A stretch of DNA of 64,000 bases from Phoenix dactylifera (taxonomy: Eukaryota > Streptophyta > Magnoliopsida > Arecales > Arecaceae), in the NCBI RefSeq assembly GCF_009389715.1, contig NC_052397.1, forward strand, positions 17,184,129 through 17,248,128, given 5' to 3'. The position numbers were made by a program, and so were the translations under genes. Positions 57,713 to 64,000 of this stretch are shown piece by piece (position 1 is the stretch's first letter; each line of letters starts with the position of its first letter). Below the pieces are notes generated by a model that was given only the letters and a program-made list of their open reading frames with translations, was not told where the DNA came from and made no database searches.

Positions 57713-60700
57713 ATGAGGTTGAACGGGGAGATTTCCTATAGGAATGAGGAGGAGAAGGAGGACGAGATGGGTTCGGTTCTGCCGCCCCCACTGCCGCAGC
57801 AGAAGCTCGTCGTGGGGTACGCTCTGACGTCGAAGAAGGTCAAGAGCTTCTTGCAGCCGAAGCTGGAAGGTTTGGCTAGGTAAAATCTTTAGCAAAAGAA
57901 GAATCATTAGGGAAAGTTTGGTTTTTGTTGGCGTCTTATAGATATTGGTGTGATCCAGCTGTCCGTCTGATATGATCGCTTATACATCTAATGTTATGTC
58001 TTGAGCCGTAGTGTATGCAAAATTGGATTTTTAATTAATATGTAATACTAGGAAGCCAATTTTTCTTTTTCCGTAGGTAAACCTTTTTGTTTGTTTTTGT
58101 TTTGTTTCCCACTCAAAGCTCCTTGAAATGGTAACCCTAAGATTGTAACTTGCTTGAAAAATTTCCTTTTTCAACATGTCTTCTTATCTTTTAGTCTTTT
58201 TTGAGAGTTTTTCCTCTGTTGTTGCAAGATCAAATCTATTTACATCTCCGGAATTAGTTTTGTATTTATTTGAACGGAAAATATAATTTGATTCAATCTA
58301 TATAAGAATCATAGCATTCTCACATGCTTGATACATAGAACACCTTAAATTGAACAGCTTTTGCTCACTTTATATGTTGAAACTAAGTTGCTTACTGTTC
58401 ATGACACCTGCTCAATTTGTTTTCACGGTTCAGAAGTAACGCAGTTTGTATCAAATATCAAATACTTCCGCATGAAGGAAAGGGGAAATTTCCTTGAAGT
58501 CGATATGAAGTGGTGGGTTTATGTAAGCTATTCGTTTAAGTGAGAGCAGCAACCCTTGATTTGAGCTGCTTGCACTTTGCCTTTGTCCTTGACAATAGCT
58601 CCTTGTAATGTTCTATGTTGACTCTGGGTGGAAGGGTATATTTATGAATTGATGGCGACAACTTGCCAGTTGTTTATGTTTGGAATGAATTCCTCTGTGT
58701 CTCGAATATTGGGTTTTTTGAATTGGAATATCCTGTTCTATATACAACATCGGTTTCAGGACATCGATATAGTTTAAAAATCATTATTTAATTCTGTAGT
58801 CCATGAGGGAAAAAGTATTATAATGACCTACTGCATGATGCACCATTAGATAAAGTACTGTAGCCTTTTGTTTTATGGATGCTAATATTTTCAATCAACT
58901 GGCTCATGTTTCTCTGTAATGCTTGGAAATTAGTTCAGGTTTCAACAATTTGCATAGGCTTATAGGATCTTGATAAACAGTCTTATGCATTTCATGGTTT
59001 AAAGGCTTTATTCTGATCATTCTGTATCATGCAGAACACCTTTTTTTATTATTTATTGCACTACTGCTTCAAACATATTCTATTATGTTTTGTATGACAT
59101 ATATTTTTGTATGTAGTCTTTTTATTAAATAATTTCCAATGTCTTGAGATTTTCTATACAACGGTGATAATTCTCTCATGATAGTTTTGATGTTCTTAAT
59201 GTTCCTTTACTTTTATTTGTTTGTTTCTGCTTTCTTATTTTTTAACTGAATCTTGCCCAAGTTAATATCTTCTAGCATAGGCTGGACAATATGAAACTCT
59301 TGAAAGAATCAAAAAACTTGAGTTGGTATTGAATAAAAAGTAATTTATTTGCTCAAGCATTGCGGATGGGTTCTAGAACTCTTTTGCAATATCGATTACT
59401 TCATGGACAGTGTCTCATGTATGACAAGAATTTGCTGATCTATATATTTTATACCTACCGATGCTATTTTGCTTTTCTTCCTAATATGCTTGCACAATCC
59501 AATTTTATATTCTAAAGTTTACTAATTTTGGCCTCATATTTTGTGGAAATACCTTGGTTTCAGATCTAGTAATTCTTTCTATCTGCTTGCACATTATAAA
59601 AATTATACCTGAACTCCCCCCTCTGGAGACGAAAGCAGAAAAAGAGATTCTTGAAAAAATAATTCATGGTTTCTTTCTATGCAAACTTTGAGCTATCAGA
59701 GTGTCTGCTATTCAGTTAGATGTGTCACATTTTGTAGGGCGAATGTTTGATCCAGTAGTTCCAAGCCTCATTTAATGAAATTTAGTTGTTGTAATCTGAA
59801 GTCTAAGTTGTCTTGTTTGCATTGTGTTGTTTCTTCTATTTATATATTCTAGTTGAGTAGCAAAAACTATGTCAGTTTTGAAGTGGCTATAAAATTATAA
59901 ATTCAGCGGAACTCCTTGCTTGCTTTCTTGGGCCCTAAATACCTTCTGGACTTAAATATTGGATGACCCTCCCAACTTAGTTTTTAGCCAATTCTTTTTA
60001 AATACATATATTTTCACAAATTTATCACTTATTTTTGTATGGTTTTTAGAGTGAAGTTTTTTTTTTTTTTGGGGGGGGTGGGGGGGGGGGGGGGGGGGGG
60101 GGGTGGGGTGGGGTGGGGGTGGGGGGTGGGGTAAGAATTGAATATATGCTCAGTATACTGGTTAGTCCTTTTTTCTTTTGCTTCTTGGATACGATGTGAT
60201 AATTTTGTCAAAGTTACACCTTGAGCTGACTTTTCTAAGTATGCCCTCTAAAATGTGGTGCAGGAAGAAGGGGATTTTATTTGTTGCAATTGACCCAAGT
60301 AGGCCTCTTTCAGAGCAAGGTCCTTTTGATATTGTTCTACACAAGGTCAGCCATTGTTGCCTATTTTCAAACTTTAGGTGGTCTCACGGATTAAAAAGGA
60401 GTTATTTGTCTAGGAATAATTGTACATCTCAGTTATTTTTAGATTGTTTGACAATTGTTGAATTGGGCTGCCTGCAGTTTTCGTAAGCTAACAATTCAGT
60501 TCTTCTGTATAATACATGGGTATATTGAAGAAATCAATTTACTAATATTTAACAAAAATATTTAGACCATTGCTGACTGGCAAGCTTTGTTCTTTCAATG
60601 TTTTCTCCAGTTGACTGGAAAAGAATGGCAACAAATTCTGGAGGTCGGTAAACTCTTAATCACCCTAAATAAAATGCTTCATCTTTTTTAGGGTTTTTTA

Positions 60701-63700
60701 TTTTTCAAAAAAAATTAAAATATCTGTTCCTATTCTGGTATCTGATGTGTTGTTTCTGCGTTATGTCATAATAGTGCTGCCAATTTGAATGGATGATCAA
60801 ATATGAACTAACACTGACTGGTACACAGAGAAGTCTGTTAGAGTTAAAAACTTATTTTTGTCTGGAATAATTTGCAGAGAGCATTCTCTTTCCTGCGTTA
60901 TGAATCATGATCAGATAGTTAAAAGTTGAAGCTTCAAGAATTCCGACATCTGAGGGTTGTACCTTCTGTGACCGGCTAATCTTAGCCTCTGATACATATG
61001 CTAGGTGATTTCAGGTGTTGCTAATTATAGTTGTATTAAATGTTGATTGCAAAGATAGTGTTCTCCGGTGGTTGATTGTATTTTGTTGTCTGTGAAATTA
61101 ATTTTCTCAGACACTATCTTATTGACCATAATTTTCTCAGACACTATCTTATTGACTGTCATAGTTGTAGCATTTTATGGAATTAAAGTTGAATCAAGAG
61201 TTAACTATTCCAATTTTAAGCAGACATCGGATCTTTTATGCAATATCTGTCTGCTGTAATATGAATTTTTGATATGTCAAGTTGGTTCTTGCACATGTGT
61301 GTAATCTTGTAAACTTCATGTGTAAGTTATCCTTGAAGTTGCAATTAAAATCTCTGATACTGAAACTGTTATATTTGCTTATTTACAAAATATCAGAAAT
61401 ACATATTAATTCATTGTATGCAATGGTTTCAGCATTTATCTATAATTTTTCTTCGTATAATTTATAATTTAATCATCTGGAACTTGGTACTGTTTTACTT
61501 TCCGAGTCTGATTTTTGAGTGAATATACTGGCTGCCCAAAACTTTTCTTTGAAAGGAACAATTCTGTAGCAATAATCCAAACTCAGGTATTTTTTTTCTT
61601 TCCAAAAGGTAAAACAAAATTTTTGAGAAATTCAATAAACCAGGTGATTAAAACTAAATTATATGATTTTTTAAAATTAAAATTCTTGTGTGGTTCCTAA
61701 TTACCTTTTCTGGTTAGCTCTTTCGTTACATTTTCGCCTCATTTGTGCCTGCTCGCAGACTAAATATTCCCTATTTTCAAGCATATGCGGTGTCTCCACC
61801 TAGTAAAGAGCCTAAATTTTCATCTGCATGTACACATGATGTGCTTTCTGTCTGTCTATTATGCAAATGCACGTGGAAGAACAAGCATAGAAGCACAGCA
61901 ACAGAAAGGAAAGCTGTTAATAGTAGCCAAACATTAATCTGTGAATGTGTAAATTATTTCTGGTCGAAGATTAAATTTTTGGGATGGTTTTGCTGAACAA
62001 TTGGCCACTTATATGTGCTTCACTAATTGAAGAATATAAGAGCAATAAACAGAATATTTTGACTTCATATGTTGCTTGCTGTGCTAGGGAAAATAAGTTG
62101 ATTTGATACAAAGGTTAGTAGTGCACATTATACTGTTGCAATAGAATCAGTTGAGTGTTTGAAAAAGGTGGGGGGGGCTAGTGCTTGGCATTCATTTGGT
62201 ACTCTTTGTTGGGGGGGGCTAGTGCTTGGCATTCATTGGATCCAAGTCCTGTTGGCCGTTTACTACTCCTTCTAGAGTATGTATTAGTGGATAAGGTCTG
62301 CTGTAGCATACATGAATTTTTTTTCCTGTTCTATGTTAATGAGGATATTCTATTCTGGTGCTAAGAGAGAGGTTGCATTTCTTGTATGATCCATATGATT
62401 TTGGAAATGTGTTCTAAACTTCAGATTTTTTTTTCTATTATTGTATTTGCATAGAGGATGGATATTGATGTCCAGATATTTATTTCTATCTTGTACCTTT
62501 TATGCTTAAGTTATCAGGTATTGTATTCCCTTCTAAATTTTCTTGTTGAGCTCAGCTTCATATTCATTTTTGGCTCAATCCTTTTGTTGCTATGCAACGT
62601 GCACTTAATATGTTAAGTAATTTAACAATTAGATGTCTGAATAGTGATACTTTTAGATATATTTGCATGTGTTTTTTATGAAGTTCTTATGCTTGATTTT
62701 CTTTTAATCTTTTAATACAGGGTGGTAGGCATGGTCTTTAATTACCCCAAAAAAACACAGACGTTGTTAATTATGCCATATTTGATTATCCTGTTTTGCT
62801 GATATAAGTTCTTAAAAAGCAATCAAACTCTTTTTGCTTGGTCAAAAGAATGATTGACTGGTGCTATATTGATATTTAAGATTATCAAGCTTCTAATGAA
62901 AGCACTAATAAGCAACTGTTGTCTATGGTCCACAACATTTGACGAAATGTTCTTTGTTGAATCTGAAGTACACTTCAATAGTTCAATTAGGTTGAACCTG
63001 CATAAAACTCCTAGGCCAGTTTCTTCTTTGATGAATACCCTGATTTGTTAGTTCTTTCTTATTTAATTTATATGCCTCACTCTAAATTGACTATATATGC
63101 TGCTTATGTCTTGGAATCACTGTTCATGTCTTTAATATTTATTTACCTTGATCCTTTATTCTTGAAGGATTATGGCAGAAAACATCCAGAAGTGACTGTG
63201 CTCGACCCACCGGATGCCATACAACACTTGCGCAATCGGCAATCAATGCTTGAGGGTGTGGCCGATTTGAATCTATCAGACTGCCATGGTAATTCTTTAA
63301 GTTGCTTCCCTGCAAGAACTTGTTATTATTGTTCTTTAAATGATTTGATATAGTGAATGGAGTAATGGATACTTACAAGTGAGGCTGTTGGGTACACTAA
63401 AGAACGATGCACAAGACCGTTTATCTTTCTCGAGAAGCCAATTGAAATGGTAAATGACAGGGTTGACCTATGGCACAATGGAATTTCTTATTTGTTCATT
63501 GATGGCCCATTATTTACAAGTTTATCAACCTATCAGGCCAGATACCATAATTGTGCATATAGTAAGCTGAATGTTACCTTCAGCAACCATTGACCATCTC
63601 TCACCTTCTAAAAGGTTATGCATTTAGTGGTTTTTTTTCAAAGCTGACAATGATAACTTTTAGTATTTCTATTGTGATCCCTCATCCTTGATAGGATCAC

Positions 63701-64000
63701 ACTGCAATGGGTTGTTTGTTGTGATTTTCACTATCTTGAAAGCTATCTATATTCAGTTTCCGATTGTATCATCACTGTGCAATTGAATCTTTGCAGGTAA
63801 AGTTGGTGTTCCTAGGCAAGTGGTAATTACAAAAGACCCCTCATCAATCCTAGATGCAGTTACCAGGGCTGGATTAACACTACCTTTAGGTAAATCTGCT
63901 GTTAAGTATTTCTTATTTTTATTGCTGTCCCATATATGCAAAGCACACTAAACTGATGCTGAACCAAAGGAGGCCCTGGCAAGCACCAGTTGGCCTATAA
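57713..64000 (+). CDS. ITPK: Inositol-tetrakisphosphate 1-kinase (ITPK2/3-like), 5' five exons, partial
   Basis: ITPKs are ATP-grasp kinases that phosphorylate inositol tris- and tetrakisphosphates and act in phytate and inositol pyrophosphate synthesis in plants (family knowledge). Exons seen: 57713-57879, 60264-60345, 60611-60643, 63168-63288 and 63797-63889. All have GT-AG borders and consistent phase; the last ends in a GT donor and the gene continues beyond the window. The protein starts MRLNGEISYRNEEEKEDEMG, then the N-terminal fold KLVVGYALTSKKVKSFLQPK, GILFVAIDPSRPLSEQGPFD and IVLHK. These are followed by LTGKEWQQILE, VLDPPDAIQHLRNRQSML (the substrate-binding stretch) and KVGVPRQVVITKDPSS. 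The ATP-grasp catalytic part is not in the window. Intron 1 is about 2.4 kb and intron 3 about 2.5 kb. The ATG at 57713 is chosen because the acidic N-terminus fits ITPK2/3-type proteins. Confidence 0.92.
60071..60132 (+). repeat. Long G-run in ITPK intron 1
   Basis: About 55 of 62 bases are G, with single T interruptions, directly after a T-run (60057-60070). The intron ends 131 bp later, so the run lies close to the 3' splice site. Confidence 0.95.
61101..61157 (+). repeat. 30-bp tandem duplication in ITPK intron 3
   Basis: ATTTTCTCAGACACTATCTT followed by ATTGAC occurs at 61101 and again at 61131, with no mismatch over about 26 bp, so the copying is recent. Confidence 0.9.
62169..62239 (+). 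repeat. Direct duplication with G-run in ITPK intron 3
   Basis: GGGGGGGCTAGTGCTTGGCA followed by TTCATT occurs twice, about 42 bp apart. Confidence 0.9.

Overview
This 64-kb window is nuclear DNA of a flowering plant, most likely a monocot and possibly a palm (the rank below flowering plant is inference). Signs are GT-AG introns of up to several kb, long AT-rich spacers, many simple repeats, LINE tails, MITEs and very small LTR elements, and plant-type proteins including a plastid-targeted precursor and a PTS2-bearing peroxisomal enzyme. Gene density is low: four protein-coding genes (one cut by the window end), one tubulin pseudogene and one tRNA gene.

Layout. 1-9286: spacer with a LINE tail, two copies of a small LTR family, a possible MITE and microsatellites. 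9287-15903 (minus): a nine-exon peroxisomal (glyoxysomal) malate dehydrogenase, whose frame closes exactly at 357 residues. 15904-22940: spacer with three LINE RNase H tails, a third copy of the small LTR family and a MITE with 17-bp termini. 22941-29900: a T-rich stretch that starts with a TATA box and a C-rich leader but holds no recognisable protein; possibly a long non-coding RNA. 30076-31754: six head-to-tail copies of a miniature LTR retrotransposon (TRIM), bracketed by a GGATA duplication.

33070-37673 (plus): an alpha-tubulin gene with TATA box and four exons, broken by a 5-bp deletion just after codon 2 and by a 1.75-kb foldback element in exon 4. 38401-38474 (minus): tRNA-Thr(AGU). 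42901-44964 (plus): an SRO/RCD1-like protein (WWE-like, PARP-like and RST regions). 45439-50082 (minus): a small plastid-targeted membrane protein of unknown function, tail to tail with SRO. 50083-57400: AT-rich spacer with a probable Ty3-type LTR. From 57713 (plus): the first five exons of an inositol-tetrakisphosphate 1-kinase, which continues past the window.

The genes do not form a pathway. The most interesting features are the tandem TRIM array, whose internal domain is only 46 bp, and the foldback element that interrupts the tubulin exon. All exon boundaries were read by eye from splice signals and frame closure; no alignment or transcript was available.
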